NCBI RefSeq assembly: GCF_023715745.1 | Contig: NZ_JAMBOV010000002.1 | Coordinates: 248,001 to 312,000 of the forward strand | Length of the DNA stretch: 64,000 bases | Direction of reading: 5' to 3' | DNA from: Microbacterium oleivorans | GTDB lineage: Bacteria; Actinomycetota; Actinomycetes; Actinomycetales; Microbacteriaceae | Part shown: piece after piece, positions 8,537 through 17,033 of the stretch | Layout of the letters: the number at the start of each line of letters is the position of its first letter | Numbering within the stretch: position 1 is the first letter of the stretch | Notes under the pieces: model-generated | The model's input: the letters and a program-made list of their open reading frames with translations, nothing else | Told to the model about the DNA's origin: nothing | The model's database searches: none | Program-made: the position numbers and the translations under genes

Positions 8537-9337
8537 GTGGCCGTCGTCTCCGAGCTCTATCGCTATCCCGTCAAGGGGTTCACGCCCGAACCCCGCGCCG
8601 AACTCCACGTGCAGGCCGACGGCCGCATCGCCGGTGACCGTGTGCTCGCCTTCCGCTTCGCAGATGCGACCGAGCCCGAGGATGCCGGTGGCCTCGAGTC
8701 GTGGCCGAAGAGCAGAGGGCTGTCGCTCATGGACTTCCCCTCGATCGCCCGCGTGCGCGCGGACTTCGATGCGGAGACCGGCCGGCTGCGTCTGAGTGAG
8801 GACGGGCGGCTCCTGGCGGAGGCGGGGCTCGACGAGACGGGGCGACACGAACTCTCGGCGGCTGTCACGGGATACGTCGAACGGTCCCCGGACGGGCGGC
8901 TGCTGCAGCGCCCGGGCGTACTGCCCCTGCACCTCGTGGGCGACGGCCGCACCGCGCGGTTCCAGGATCGCGCTCGCGGTTACGTGTCGGTGCACGGCGC
9001 GGCCACCGTTGCGGACGTGGATGCGGCGACGCCCGCGCCCGTCGACAGTCGCCGCTTCCGTTCGAACATCGTCGTCTCGGGGATCGCGCCCTGGGCCGAG
9101 CTCGAATGGTCCGGTCGCGTCCGCATCGGCGAGGTCCGGTTCGACGTGCAGCGTCCCATCGGACGGTGCGCCGCGATCACCGCGAACCCCGACGACGGAC
9201 GGCGGGATGCCCGTCTGCTGCGGATCCTGACGACCGAGTTCGGCCAGGACGAGGCGACCCTGGGGGTCCTCCTGCTACCCGCGGGCGGCGGCGGGGTCGT
9301 GCGTGTCGGCGACGAGGTTGTCGTCGAGGCGGGCTGA
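8537..9337 (+). CDS. MOSC-domain protein
   Basis: 266 residues. The N-terminal beta-barrel (LYRYPVKGFTPEP, then DRVLAFRFAD) and the C-terminal MOSC domain (RFRSNIVVSGIAPWAELEW, then DVQRPIGRCAAIT with the conserved cysteine) match the YcbX/MOCO sulfurase C-terminal family. Such proteins are thought to use a molybdenum cofactor or handle sulfur in reductive detoxification. A CAGGGT -10 box at 8525-8530 lies six bases before the GTG, so the transcript is probably leaderless. Its end overlaps a convergent gene by 63 bases. Confidence 0.88.
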   Translation: MAVVSELYRYPVKGFTPEPRAELHVQADGRIAGDRVLAFRFADATEPEDAGGLESWPKSRGLSLMDFPSIARVRADFDAETGRLRLSEDGRLLAEAGLDETGRHELSAAVTGYVERSPDGRLLQRPGVLPLHLVGDGRTARFQDRARGYVSVHGAATVADVDAATPAPVDSRRFRSNIVVSGIAPWAELEWSGRVRIGEVRFDVQRPIGRCAAITANPDDGRRDARLLRILTTEFGQDEATLGVLLLPAGGGGVVRVGDEVVVEAG

Positions 9338-9778
9338 CCGCTCGAACGAGACCGTGGCGGCCAGCGTGGCCACGGCGGCTGCACGGTCGTTCTCCCGCGC
9401 AGCGAGGTCGAGCGTCCGGGTCTCGACCGCGGCCTGTTGCGCGCGCAGATCCGTGCTGATGTCCGCGAGTCGATCGGCGAGGAAGGCCGCGAGGCCGTCG
9501 TGGAGCTCTTCGAGTGTCGTGTCGTGGATCTCGAGGCGACGGTCGGCCACCGTCAAGGTGACCGACCCGTAGCCGGCGTCCGCGAGCAGCCGCACGGTGT
9601 CGTCGCCCACGATCTCGTCGATCTCGGCCTTGTTCGGCCGCCGGTCGAACACCGCATGGACGGTGTACCGCTCGGGTGCGGCCGCTGTCAGCAGTCCGGC
9701 GGGAAGAGACCCGACGAGGACCGAGCTGAGGCCGAGGACGTCGGCGGTGCCGCGTCCCGATTGCGTGTGTGTGCTCAT
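9275..9778 (-). CDS. Conserved hypothetical protein
   Basis: 167 residues, family not recognised. The first half looks like a compact alpha/beta domain (RYTVHAVFDRRPNKAEIDEI, then VTLTVADRRLEIHD). The second half is a long helix rich in Ala and Arg (LEELHDGLAAFLADRLADIS, then LDLAARENDRAAAVATLAA), possibly coiled coil. The last 21 codons overlap the 3' end of the MOSC gene on the other strand. A TAACGT -10 box at 9785-9790 six bases before the ATG supports it as a real, leaderless gene. Confidence 0.6.
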   Translation of the reverse strand: MSTHTQSGRGTADVLGLSSVLVGSLPAGLLTAAAPERYTVHAVFDRRPNKAEIDEIVGDDTVRLLADAGYGSVTLTVADRRLEIHDTTLEELHDGLAAFLADRLADISTDLRAQQAAVETRTLDLAARENDRAAAVATLAATVSFERSARLDDNLVADTHDPAAARG

Positions 9779-9853
9779 CTTCGGACGTTACGCCCCTCAG
9801 ATGTGCGTCTCACAGGTTGGACCGGCGGGCGCGCGATAGAGCGACCGTGACGG

Positions 9854-11809
9854 TCAGCAGCACCCGCCCGCGTCGCCGCAGCCGCAGACGGCCGCGCCGG
9901 TGTGACATGCGCCGTGCGCCGGCGTCGGGGCCGGTACGTCGAGCGTGGGGTTCTGGTCGAAGAACCCGTGGGGCACGAGCGAGAAGCCGGTGCTGTCCAC
10001 GGGCATGATCGGCCAGTCCTCGGTGCGCGGGAAGTGGGTGAGACCGAACGTGTGCCACACCACGATGTCCTGGCCGTCGATGTCGGCGTCGCGCTCGATC
10101 CACCGGTCGATCGTGCCGTGGCCGTCGTTCTGGTTCACGAGCTCACCTGAGGGGAACCGCTCGGTGGGGGAGTACCGCGTCACCCACAGGTCATGGGTCG
10201 TGAAGGCGGCCCGCCGTGCGATGGAGGACTCCGGGTCGGCGAGCAGGCTCGGCTGGCCCTCCGACCGCAACGTGTAGCCGACCGGCTTGCCGACGATGTT
10301 CGTGACCTCGGGGTTCACGATGTGCCACACCCGGCCACGCTTGCCGTCGGCATCCCTCACGCCCTCGCGCTCGGTCCGCAGGCGCGTAGTCGAAAGCGTG
10401 AAGCCGTTGCCGTAGGGGTTCTCGGCCGAGATCGGCACCCGCTTCGCCTCGAGCTCGTCGACCGCGTTGCGCACCCCGTCGAGGGTGACGTCGAGGCGAG
10501 CCGAGAACAGGTGCTGGTGGTACGGAGCACCGATGCCGGGGGCGATCTGCGACGCCCACGGATAGTCGCTCCCGTCGGGCTGCACGCCCGGGTATGCCGA
10601 GGCGAAGACCACGCCCGTCGCCTTGCATTCCAGCTCGATGCGCCCGTCGAGGTAGAAGTGCCAGTAGAAGCCGTAGTCGTAGTTGCCGACGGTGATGAAG
10701 AACGAGACCACGAGCCGTCGGTTCCGGCGCACGTCGGTCGAGTGGTAGTACTCGTCGGTGTGCTTCCAGAGGATCGAGGCGTCCTCCTCGTGCATGCAGA
10801 TCGCGTTCCGGATCGTCTGCGGACGTCCGTCGGTCGCCGCGATCGTCGCGTCGAAGTAGCGGATCTCGCCGAGGCAGTCGCATCCGAGCGCGAGCGAGTT
10901 CGCCGACTTGCCGAGGGAGTACTCGCCCGCGTCGAAGTAGTTCTGCCAGAACCGCACCGGGCTCGGGTCGCCGTAGGGGACGACCATCTCGGCCACCGAC
11001 GCGCGGTACAGGATCGATCGGTGACGGTCGCCGTCCGTGAACCCCACCTCGTGCAGGGTCAGCCCTTCCACCTGGTTGAAGCCGATGCGGAAACGCCACT
11101 TCTCCCACTCGACGACGTCCCCGTCGACCGTGAAGCTCGGACCCTCCGGTTGCGTGATGACGATCGGCTTCTGCGTCGTCCGCGCCGGCGGCAGCTCGTC
11201 GGCACGGTGGAAGTTGTACGGCTCGCGCGGAACGTCGAAGAGCCGGTCGTCGATGAGGCGGATCACCTCGCCCGTGATGAGATCGACATAGGCGACCACC
11301 CCGTCGACGGGGTGCGCCCAGGCGTTGTCGTCAGCGTCGAGCTGCAGGAAGGACAAGCAGCGGACGATGCGGCGACCGTCCTCGTCGGCCAGGCCGAACC
11401 GCCCGGCCGAGAGCGCCGAGATGCGCACGAGCGACACGTCGTCGATCCCGCGCTTCGCCATCGCCGCCGTCCACCCCTCGTGCGCGCGCAGCAGCTCCTC
11501 GATCCGATCGAACTCCTCGAGCACGATCGGCGGCTGCCCCTCTGTGACGACGTCGACGACGCGCTGCGAGACGAGCACCCGGGCATCCACGTCCGTCGTC
11601 ACCTCGGTGACCGTCCCGTCTCGCCGGTCGAGGAGGACGTTGCCGACGAGCCGCCCACGTGCGGACCCGCCGAGCACGGCGGACTTCTCGGGCTCGATGA
11701 GGTTGACCAGCATGAACGCCGTCGCCTCCTCGTCGAAACCCGCTTCGAGGACGAGCGAACGGTTCGTCTCGATCTCGGCGCTCGAGAGTCGGGTGAGGGG
11801 ATGCGTCAT
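9854..11809 (-). CDS. Copper-containing primary-amine oxidase with Cys-rich C-terminal tail
   Basis: 651 residues, full length for bacterial copper/topaquinone amine oxidases, no signal peptide. The topaquinone precursor tyrosine lies in TVGNYDYGFYWHFYLDG. Copper ligands are the paired histidines of APYHQHLFSARLD and the later histidine in WHTFGLTHFPRTEDWP. It oxidises a primary amine to an aldehyde with release of ammonia and hydrogen peroxide. It is the last gene of a six-gene minus-strand operon and follows an aldehyde dehydrogenase by 26 bases with a good CAGGAG ribosome binding site. Odd feature: the final 17 residues (CHTGAAVCGCGDAGGCC) contain five cysteines, not a family feature I know of; they could bind copper. 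Confidence 0.95.
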   Translation of the reverse strand: MTHPLTRLSSAEIETNRSLVLEAGFDEEATAFMLVNLIEPEKSAVLGGSARGRLVGNVLLDRRDGTVTEVTTDVDARVLVSQRVVDVVTEGQPPIVLEEFDRIEELLRAHEGWTAAMAKRGIDDVSLVRISALSAGRFGLADEDGRRIVRCLSFLQLDADDNAWAHPVDGVVAYVDLITGEVIRLIDDRLFDVPREPYNFHRADELPPARTTQKPIVITQPEGPSFTVDGDVVEWEKWRFRIGFNQVEGLTLHEVGFTDGDRHRSILYRASVAEMVVPYGDPSPVRFWQNYFDAGEYSLGKSANSLALGCDCLGEIRYFDATIAATDGRPQTIRNAICMHEEDASILWKHTDEYYHSTDVRRNRRLVVSFFITVGNYDYGFYWHFYLDGRIELECKATGVVFASAYPGVQPDGSDYPWASQIAPGIGAPYHQHLFSARLDVTLDGVRNAVDELEAKRVPISAENPYGNGFTLSTTRLRTEREGVRDADGKRGRVWHIVNPEVTNIVGKPVGYTLRSEGQPSLLADPESSIARRAAFTTHDLWVTRYSPTERFPSGELVNQNDGHGTIDRWIERDADIDGQDIVVWHTFGLTHFPRTEDWPIMPVDSTGFSLVPHGFFDQNPTLDVPAPTPAHGACHTGAAVCGCGDAGGCC

Positions 11810-11835
11810 GGTCGTGCTCCTGCAGCGGTTCAGCG

Positions 11836-13320
11836 TCAGCGCCCGGCGAACCAGGTCGTCTTCAGTGCGGTGTAGTTGTCGAAAGCGTGGAGGGAGAGGT
11901 CGCGTCCGAAGCCGGACTGCTTCATCCCGCCGAAGGGAGTCGCGACGTCGAGGGCGTCGACGGTGTTCACCGACACCGTGCCGACCCGCAGCGCCCGGGA
12001 GACGCGCAGCGCTCGGTGGATGCTGTCGGTGAAGACGGATGCCGCGAGCCCGTACTCGCTGTCGTTCGCCAACCGGATCGCCTCGGCTTCGTCGTCGAAT
12101 GGCGTGATGGCCAGGACCGGGCCGAAGACCTCCTCGCGCCACAGCGTCGCATCCGTCGGGACGTCGGCGAACACCGTCGGCTCGAGGAAGAATCCGCCGT
12201 TCTTCTCGACGGCCCCGCCGCCGGCGACCAGACGTGCCACCGGTCGGGCAGCGTCGACGTAGCCGCGGACGCGCTCGAGCTGCGCAGCGCTCACGAGCGG
12301 CCCCATGCCGGCATCCGGGTCGAGCGGATCTCCCACCGTCAGGGCACGCGCACGTGCGGCGACCCGCTCGGTCAGCTCGGCCGCGATCGAGCGTTCGACG
12401 AGCAGGCGCGAATTCGCCGAGCACACCTGGCCGCTGCAGGCGAAGATCCCCGCGACGGCGAAGTCGGCGACCGCGTCGAGGTCGGCGGCATCCGCGAAGA
12501 CGATGTTCGCGCTCTTCCCGCCGCACTCCAGCCACACCGCCTTGCCGTTGGACCGGCTCGAGTACTCCAGGAACTTCTTGCCGATCGCCGTCGAGCCCGT
12601 GAACGCGATGACGTCCACGTCCTCGTGCAGGCCGAGCGCCTGACCCGCCTCGTGGCCGAACCCGGGGACGACGTTGAGCACCCCGTCCGGCAGGCCCGCC
12701 GCCGCGGCGAGCTCCGCGAGGCGCAGCGCGGACAGCGGCGTGTCCTCGGCAGGCTTCAGGACCACGCTGTTCCCGGCGGCCAGTGCCGGGGCGATCTTCC
12801 AGATCGCGGTCTCGAGGGGGTAGTTCCACGGCACGACCGCGCCCACCACTCCGACGGGCTCGCGTGTGACGACCGCGAGATCGCCCCCCGCCGTCGGCGC
12901 GACCTCGCCGTAGATCTTGTCGATCGCCTCGGCGTACCACTGCAGGATCGCGGCGCTGCCGGGGGCATCGATCGCCGAGGTGTCGGCGATGCGCTTGCCC
13001 CCGTCGAGGGTGTCGAGCAACGCCAGCTCGTCGGCGGCCTCGCGGATCGCAGTCGCGACCGCCAGCAGCACGCGCTTGCGCTCGCCGGGCGCGGCCTGCG
13101 ACCAGACGCCGGACTCGAACGAGGCACGTGCGGCGGCGACGGCTCGGTCGATCTCCGGTCCGCGGCCACGGGCGACCTCAGCGAGCACCTCTCCCGTGGC
13201 CGGGTTCACCGTCTCGAACGTGGCGCCGTCGGCGGCGTCGGTGAACGCGCCGTCGATCCACGCCCGAGTCCGCGGAGTGATCGTCGCAGCCAGACGCGTC
13301 CAATCAGCGTGTGTGCGCAT
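11836..13320 (-). CDS. NAD-dependent aldehyde dehydrogenase (PuuC/betaine-aldehyde type)
   Basis: 494 residues, full length. VVPWNYPLETAIWKIAPALA holds the active-site Asn, WLECGGKSANIVFADA the general-base Glu and FACSGQVCSANSRLL the nucleophilic Cys. Overall it resembles gamma-glutamyl-aminobutyraldehyde and betaine-aldehyde dehydrogenases, enzymes that oxidise aldehydes made from amines. It lies just before the copper amine oxidase, so the two probably act in sequence, amine to aldehyde to acid. Ribosome binding site AGGAG lies four bases before the ATG. The start overlaps the previous gene by 17 bases. Confidence 0.93.
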   Translation of the reverse strand: MRTHADWTRLAATITPRTRAWIDGAFTDAADGATFETVNPATGEVLAEVARGRGPEIDRAVAAARASFESGVWSQAAPGERKRVLLAVATAIREAADELALLDTLDGGKRIADTSAIDAPGSAAILQWYAEAIDKIYGEVAPTAGGDLAVVTREPVGVVGAVVPWNYPLETAIWKIAPALAAGNSVVLKPAEDTPLSALRLAELAAAAGLPDGVLNVVPGFGHEAGQALGLHEDVDVIAFTGSTAIGKKFLEYSSRSNGKAVWLECGGKSANIVFADAADLDAVADFAVAGIFACSGQVCSANSRLLVERSIAAELTERVAARARALTVGDPLDPDAGMGPLVSAAQLERVRGYVDAARPVARLVAGGGAVEKNGGFFLEPTVFADVPTDATLWREEVFGPVLAITPFDDEAEAIRLANDSEYGLAASVFTDSIHRALRVSRALRVGTVSVNTVDALDVATPFGGMKQSGFGRDLSLHAFDNYTALKTTWFAGR

Positions 13321-14467
13321 TAGTCTCCTGTTCGGGGTGGGTGAGCGCGTCGACGATCGTCTGCGCCATGAGTGTCGCACCGTCCAGGGCCGCGCGGTCG
13401 CCCGCCGGGGTGACGGTCGCGTCGGCGAAGGCCGCCTGATGGTTGACGGCGGGCGCCGAATCGATGCCGAGGTACGGGTGGATGGCTCGGATGCGCCGCG
13501 ACACGTTTCCCATGTCGGTGGACGCGGTGTTCATGCCGCCCGGGCGCCGCTCGGCGGCATCCATGTCCCGTCCCAGCGTCGCCGCCCGCGCGGCGAACGC
13601 GTGTGCCAACGGCTCGTCGTTGCGGAACTCCGAGTAGCGCGGACTCGTCTCACGGATCTGCAGCGCGCACCCCGTCGCGAGCGCCCCGGCTTCGAAGCAG
13701 GCGCTCACGCGGCGGAACGCCTCCTCGAGTTCCTCGAGCGACGACGCACGGACGTACCAGTTGCCGAGCGCGGAGCCGGGGATGGCATTCGGTGCGGTCC
13801 CGGCCTCGCGCACGATGCCGTGGACCCGCACGCCGGGCGGAAGCTGCTGACGCAGCAGGCCGATCGCCACCTGCGCGACGGTGAACGCGTCGGCGGCGTT
13901 GATCCCGAGCGTCGGGTAGGCCGACGCGTGCGATTCGCGGCCGGTGTAGACGACGTCGAAGTGGGCGACGGCGAGCGGCCGTGCCCACAGCGCGTCGGCG
14001 GGGCCGGGGTGGATCATCATGGCGAGGTCGACGTCGTCGAAGACACCGGCATCCAGCAGATGGATCTTCCCGCCCCCGCCCTCTTCGGCGGGTGTCCCGA
14101 TGACCTGGACGGTCGCGTCGAGCTCGTCGGCGAGCGGCGTGAGAGCGGCCGCCGCCCCGACCGCCGCCGCCGCGATGATGTTGTGCCCGCAGGCATGGCC
14201 GAGACCCGCGAGCGCGTCGTACTCCGCCACGAGGGCGACCGTCTGCGAGCCGGTTCCCGCGCGAGCGACGAACGCGGTGTCGAGTCCGCCCACCCCGGTC
14301 TCGACCTGCATGCCGAAGGAGGCGAGCGTCCTCGTCAGCAATCCCACGGATCGACGCTCGTGCCACGCGGTCTCAGGATCCGCGTGCAGGGCGTGGCTGA
14401 CGCCGAGGATCACATCGTGGCGCGCAGCGACGGTCTCTGCGACGCGTGCCGCGAGAGCGTCATTCAT
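13304..14467 (-). CDS. M20-family amidohydrolase (AbgB/ACY1L2-like)
   Basis: 387 residues. Metal-site motifs of the M20D/ACY1L2 group are present: SHALHADPETAWHERRSV near residue 24, LVAEYDALAGLGHACGHNII near 80, IGTPAEEGGGGKIHLLDAG near 122, TGRESHASAYP near 170 in the lid domain, and a late His in APAVNHQAAF. Relatives cleave aminobenzoyl-glutamate, N-acyl amino acids or other amides. In this operon it probably frees the amine or amino acid from an amide. It overlaps the upstream DUF1028 gene by eight bases, indicating coupled translation. Confidence 0.9.
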   Translation of the reverse strand: MNDALAARVAETVAARHDVILGVSHALHADPETAWHERRSVGLLTRTLASFGMQVETGVGGLDTAFVARAGTGSQTVALVAEYDALAGLGHACGHNIIAAAAVGAAAALTPLADELDATVQVIGTPAEEGGGGKIHLLDAGVFDDVDLAMMIHPGPADALWARPLAVAHFDVVYTGRESHASAYPTLGINAADAFTVAQVAIGLLRQQLPPGVRVHGIVREAGTAPNAIPGSALGNWYVRASSLEELEEAFRRVSACFEAGALATGCALQIRETSPRYSEFRNDEPLAHAFAARAATLGRDMDAAERRPGGMNTASTDMGNVSRRIRAIHPYLGIDSAPAVNHQAAFADATVTPAGDRAALDGATLMAQTIVDALTHPEQETNAHTR

Positions 14468-15125
14468 CGCCGGGAACGCCGTACGACGGAGCGGATGCCG
14501 GGGCGACGGCCCGCGTCAGATAGTCGGCCTTCTGGGGCGACCACAGCTCCCACAGACGCCGGAGCTCGACGATCGGCTGGTCGTGGTCGTCGACGCGCAG
14601 GTCGGTCGTGCGCCACGACGCTCCCTCGACCACGGCGAGACCCGCTGACCGGAGCGGTCCCGCCTCGCCTCCGGCGGCCACCGCGGCCTCCAGCGCGGCG
14701 AGCAGGCGATCCTCCAGCGGACCGGATGCCGCGGCGAACCCCGCGACCATCGCGTCGAGCACGTCGGCGCCGGCGAGGAGGTTGCCGGCCCCGACGCATC
14801 CGTCGCCGACCGACGCGCCGTGGATGCCGAGGGCCTGCGCCCCCGAGTGGACCGACACCCGGCCGGCCGCGTCGACGGCGGTGACCTGCCGGTAGTCGGC
14901 GTAGGCGTCCGCGGCGAGGGCGGCCGCGATCGCGGCATCCGGCGCAGCGCCCGTGGCCAGTGCGTCGAGCGTCGCCGGTCCGAGCGCGGGATTCGTGACG
15001 TTCTGCGAGGCGACCGCACCCACGCCGGGGCGCAGATGTGCGCACCGGGAGGCGACGGCGGGGCTCGAGGAGGAGATGACGATACCGAACGCGCCATCGA
15101 GATGCGCGACGAGGGAGAGCGTCAC
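14460..15125 (-). CDS. DUF1028 family protein (Ntn-hydrolase-like)
   Basis: 221 residues. GAFGIVISSSSPAVASRCAH near the start, VGAVASQNVTNPALGP and SVGDGCVGAGNLLAGADVLD are characteristic of DUF1028, a family related to Ntn hydrolases and often found in amide-catabolic clusters with RidA and amidohydrolases. The GTG start overlaps the RidA stop as GTGA and has GGAGGTGA upstream. It may cleave an amide or peptide-like bond; the reaction is not proven for the family. Confidence 0.85.
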   Translation of the reverse strand: MTLSLVAHLDGAFGIVISSSSPAVASRCAHLRPGVGAVASQNVTNPALGPATLDALATGAAPDAAIAAALAADAYADYRQVTAVDAAGRVSVHSGAQALGIHGASVGDGCVGAGNLLAGADVLDAMVAGFAAASGPLEDRLLAALEAAVAAGGEAGPLRSAGLAVVEGASWRTTDLRVDDHDQPIVELRRLWELWSPQKADYLTRAVAPASAPSYGVPGDE

Positions 15126-15562
15126 AGCGTCACCTCCGTGTCGTCCGCGGGGTCGCTGATGACCGCGGTCGCGTCGATCTCGACGAGCCACTCCGGTCGG
15201 GCGAGAGCGTCGACGACGAGACCCGTCGACACCGGATGGACGCCCTTCAACCAGCGCCCCATCGTGCGGTACACCGGCTCGCGGTACCGGATGTCGGTGA
15301 GATAGACGACGACCTTCACGATGTCCTCGAGTCGGGATCCCGCCTCGCGCAGCAGCATGTCGATGTTCGCCATCGCCTTCTCGGCCTGAGCTTCGACGTC
15401 GCCGACGCCGACGCTCTCCCGAGTCTCGAGGTCCTGCCCGATCTGGCCGCGGAGGTAGACGACGCCGCCGGCGACGACCGCCTGGCACAGGTCGTTGTCG
15501 AGCGACTGCTCCGGATACGTGACCTTCGTGTTGAAGGGGCGGATGCGGGTGTGCGCGGTCAT
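15122..15562 (-). CDS. RidA/YjgF-family protein
   Basis: 146 residues. The family core is clear: AVVAGGVVYLRGQIGQDLE, AMANIDMLLREAGSRLEDIV with a VVVYLTDI strand, and the end segment ALARPEWLVEIDATAVI. RidA proteins hydrolyse enamine/imine intermediates released by amine- and amino-acid-processing enzymes, which fits an operon with an amine oxidase. The conserved arginine of true RidA deaminases is probably the one in ALARPEW. Ribosome binding site AAGGAGA; the ATG overlaps the upstream monooxygenase stop (ATGA). Confidence 0.9.
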   Translation of the reverse strand: MTAHTRIRPFNTKVTYPEQSLDNDLCQAVVAGGVVYLRGQIGQDLETRESVGVGDVEAQAEKAMANIDMLLREAGSRLEDIVKVVVYLTDIRYREPVYRTMGRWLKGVHPVSTGLVVDALARPEWLVEIDATAVISDPADDTEVTL

Positions 15563-16881
15563 CGGACTGTCTCCTTCTCACGTGCGGAGGATGCCGACTC
15601 GGTGGTCGGGCGGTATGCGGCGTACATCCGTTGGATGCCGATGTGGTCGGCGACATGCTTCGCGTCGTGCCACACACCCCAGATGAAGCTCGAACCGCGA
15701 CGCGACTGCCACGGCAGGCCGAGGAAGTAGATCCCGGCCTCCGCCGAGACACCGCGCCGGTGGGCGGGGCGGCCTGTGGCGTCGAGAGCGCCCGCCGGGA
15801 GCCAGCTGTAGTCCGATGTGAATCCGGTTGCCCAGATCACGCTGTTCACTCCGGCCGCGACGAGGTCGAGCTCACGGAGCGGCGCGGTCACGCAGGCCGG
15901 TTCCGGACCGAACTCGCGCGCTTCCGGCTCCTCGGGAAGGTCCAGGCCGTGGCGCTCGACGTACGCGTCCGCCTCGTCGAGCAGGTCGAGGTAGTTCGCA
16001 TCGCCGGCCGCAATGTTGCGCGCCAGGTCGTCACCGAACTCCACCACCCCGTTCCGGTATCCGTTCGCCCGGCCGACGAGCGTGACCCCCTCCGCAGCGA
16101 GCCGACGGAAGTCCACCGTGTGACCCCCATCCGCGCCGCTCACGGCGATCGTGACGTGTTCGGCGCCGCGCGGGGGAGTCGCGGCATCCCACTTGTCGAG
16201 CACGCCCAGCCACCACACGAAGTCGCGACCGCGGTAGCTGCGCGGCGGCCGGTCGTGCGGACCGACCGCCAGGTGCACATCCCGGCCCGATCGCTGCAGC
16301 TCGGCGGCGATCTGCACGCCCGAGCTGCCGGCCCCGACGACGAGGACGCCGCCCGCAGGCAGCTGCGCGGGGTTGCGGTACTGCGACGAGTGCAGCTGGA
16401 CGATGTCGTCTTCCGCGGGGATGAGCGAGGGGATGACGGGGGTCTGGAACGCTCCGGTGGCCGCCACCACGTAGTCGGCTCGGTAGACACCGTCCGTCGT
16501 GTCGACCTCGAAGCCCCGCGCGCCGTCGAGTCGGTGGACGCGCCGAACCTCGACGCCGCACCGCACCGGCGCGCCGAACCGCTCGGCGTAGTCGGTCATG
16601 TACCGCGCGACCTGCTCCTTCGTCGCGAAGCCGTCGGGGTCGACATCGTCGAAGGCCATGCCGGGGAACCGGTCGTGCCAGGCCGGACCGTTCGCGACCA
16701 GCGAGTCCCAGCGCTCAGACCGCCAGCGCTCCGCGATGCGTCCGCGCTCGAAGACGAGGTGACGGATGCCGGCGCGCGACAGGTGCTCGCTCATCGCGAC
16801 GCCGGCCTGACCTGCGCCGACGACGATCACCTCCACGTCGCGCGGAACGGGGGCGGTGGTCGACTGGGGGGTTGACGCCAT
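15559..16881 (-). CDS. FAD/NADPH-dependent flavin monooxygenase (FMO/BVMO-like)
   Basis: 440 residues. An FAD-binding Rossmann motif (VIVVGAGQAGVAMSEHLSRA) lies near residue 20 and a second NADPH-binding motif (VLVVGAGSSGVQIAAELQRS) near residue 178. VIWATGFTSDYSWLP near the C-terminus matches the ATG-containing motif of class B monooxygenases. RDFVWWLGVLDKW is typical of the YUC-like/CzcO subgroup. It heads the six-gene operon and is divergent from the LysR gene. It could hydroxylate an amine nitrogen or otherwise attack the catabolised substrate. Confidence 0.9.
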   Translation of the reverse strand: MASTPQSTTAPVPRDVEVIVVGAGQAGVAMSEHLSRAGIRHLVFERGRIAERWRSERWDSLVANGPAWHDRFPGMAFDDVDPDGFATKEQVARYMTDYAERFGAPVRCGVEVRRVHRLDGARGFEVDTTDGVYRADYVVAATGAFQTPVIPSLIPAEDDIVQLHSSQYRNPAQLPAGGVLVVGAGSSGVQIAAELQRSGRDVHLAVGPHDRPPRSYRGRDFVWWLGVLDKWDAATPPRGAEHVTIAVSGADGGHTVDFRRLAAEGVTLVGRANGYRNGVVEFGDDLARNIAAGDANYLDLLDEADAYVERHGLDLPEEPEAREFGPEPACVTAPLRELDLVAAGVNSVIWATGFTSDYSWLPAGALDATGRPAHRRGVSAEAGIYFLGLPWQSRRGSSFIWGVWHDAKHVADHIGIQRMYAAYRPTTESASSAREKETVR

Positions 16882-16968
16882 GGTGCGGATGCTTTCGATC
16901 GGGGGTGAAGTCCTCCCCGAGTCTCGGAAAGCCATCGGCGTGCGCGCAAATACCGGATCACGCGCTTT

Positions 16969-16989
16969 TGCATCTAAAATGCAGATGCA
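16969..16989. promoter_or_regulatory. LysR-type operator candidate (site 1)
   Basis: Dyad TGCATCT-N7-AGATGCA between the flavin monooxygenase gene (minus strand) and the LysR gene (plus strand). It contains the T-N11-A spacing usual for LysR-type regulators. A second dyad with matching arms and identical 7-base spacer lies at 19674-19694. On the minus strand TTGCTA and TTTTAG 17 bases apart overlap the site and could be the operon promoter. Confidence 0.6.
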
Positions 16990-17033
16990 GACTCCATAGC
17001 AATATCTCTGAAACACATCGGAAATGTGAGCCC

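Noticed and set aside
9843..9855. GACCGT-G-ACGGTC palindrome after the amine oxidase gene
   Set aside because: A one-base centre cannot form a useful RNA hairpin, and its place at the 3' end of the operon does not suit an operator; probably chance.
11887..13323. Long plus-strand open frame of 478 codons opposite the aldehyde dehydrogenase
   Set aside because: Arg/Gly/Asp-rich antisense translation with no domain; the minus strand encodes a clear enzyme. Many similar shadow frames occur in this GC-rich window, for example 37781-41167 and 10193-11875.
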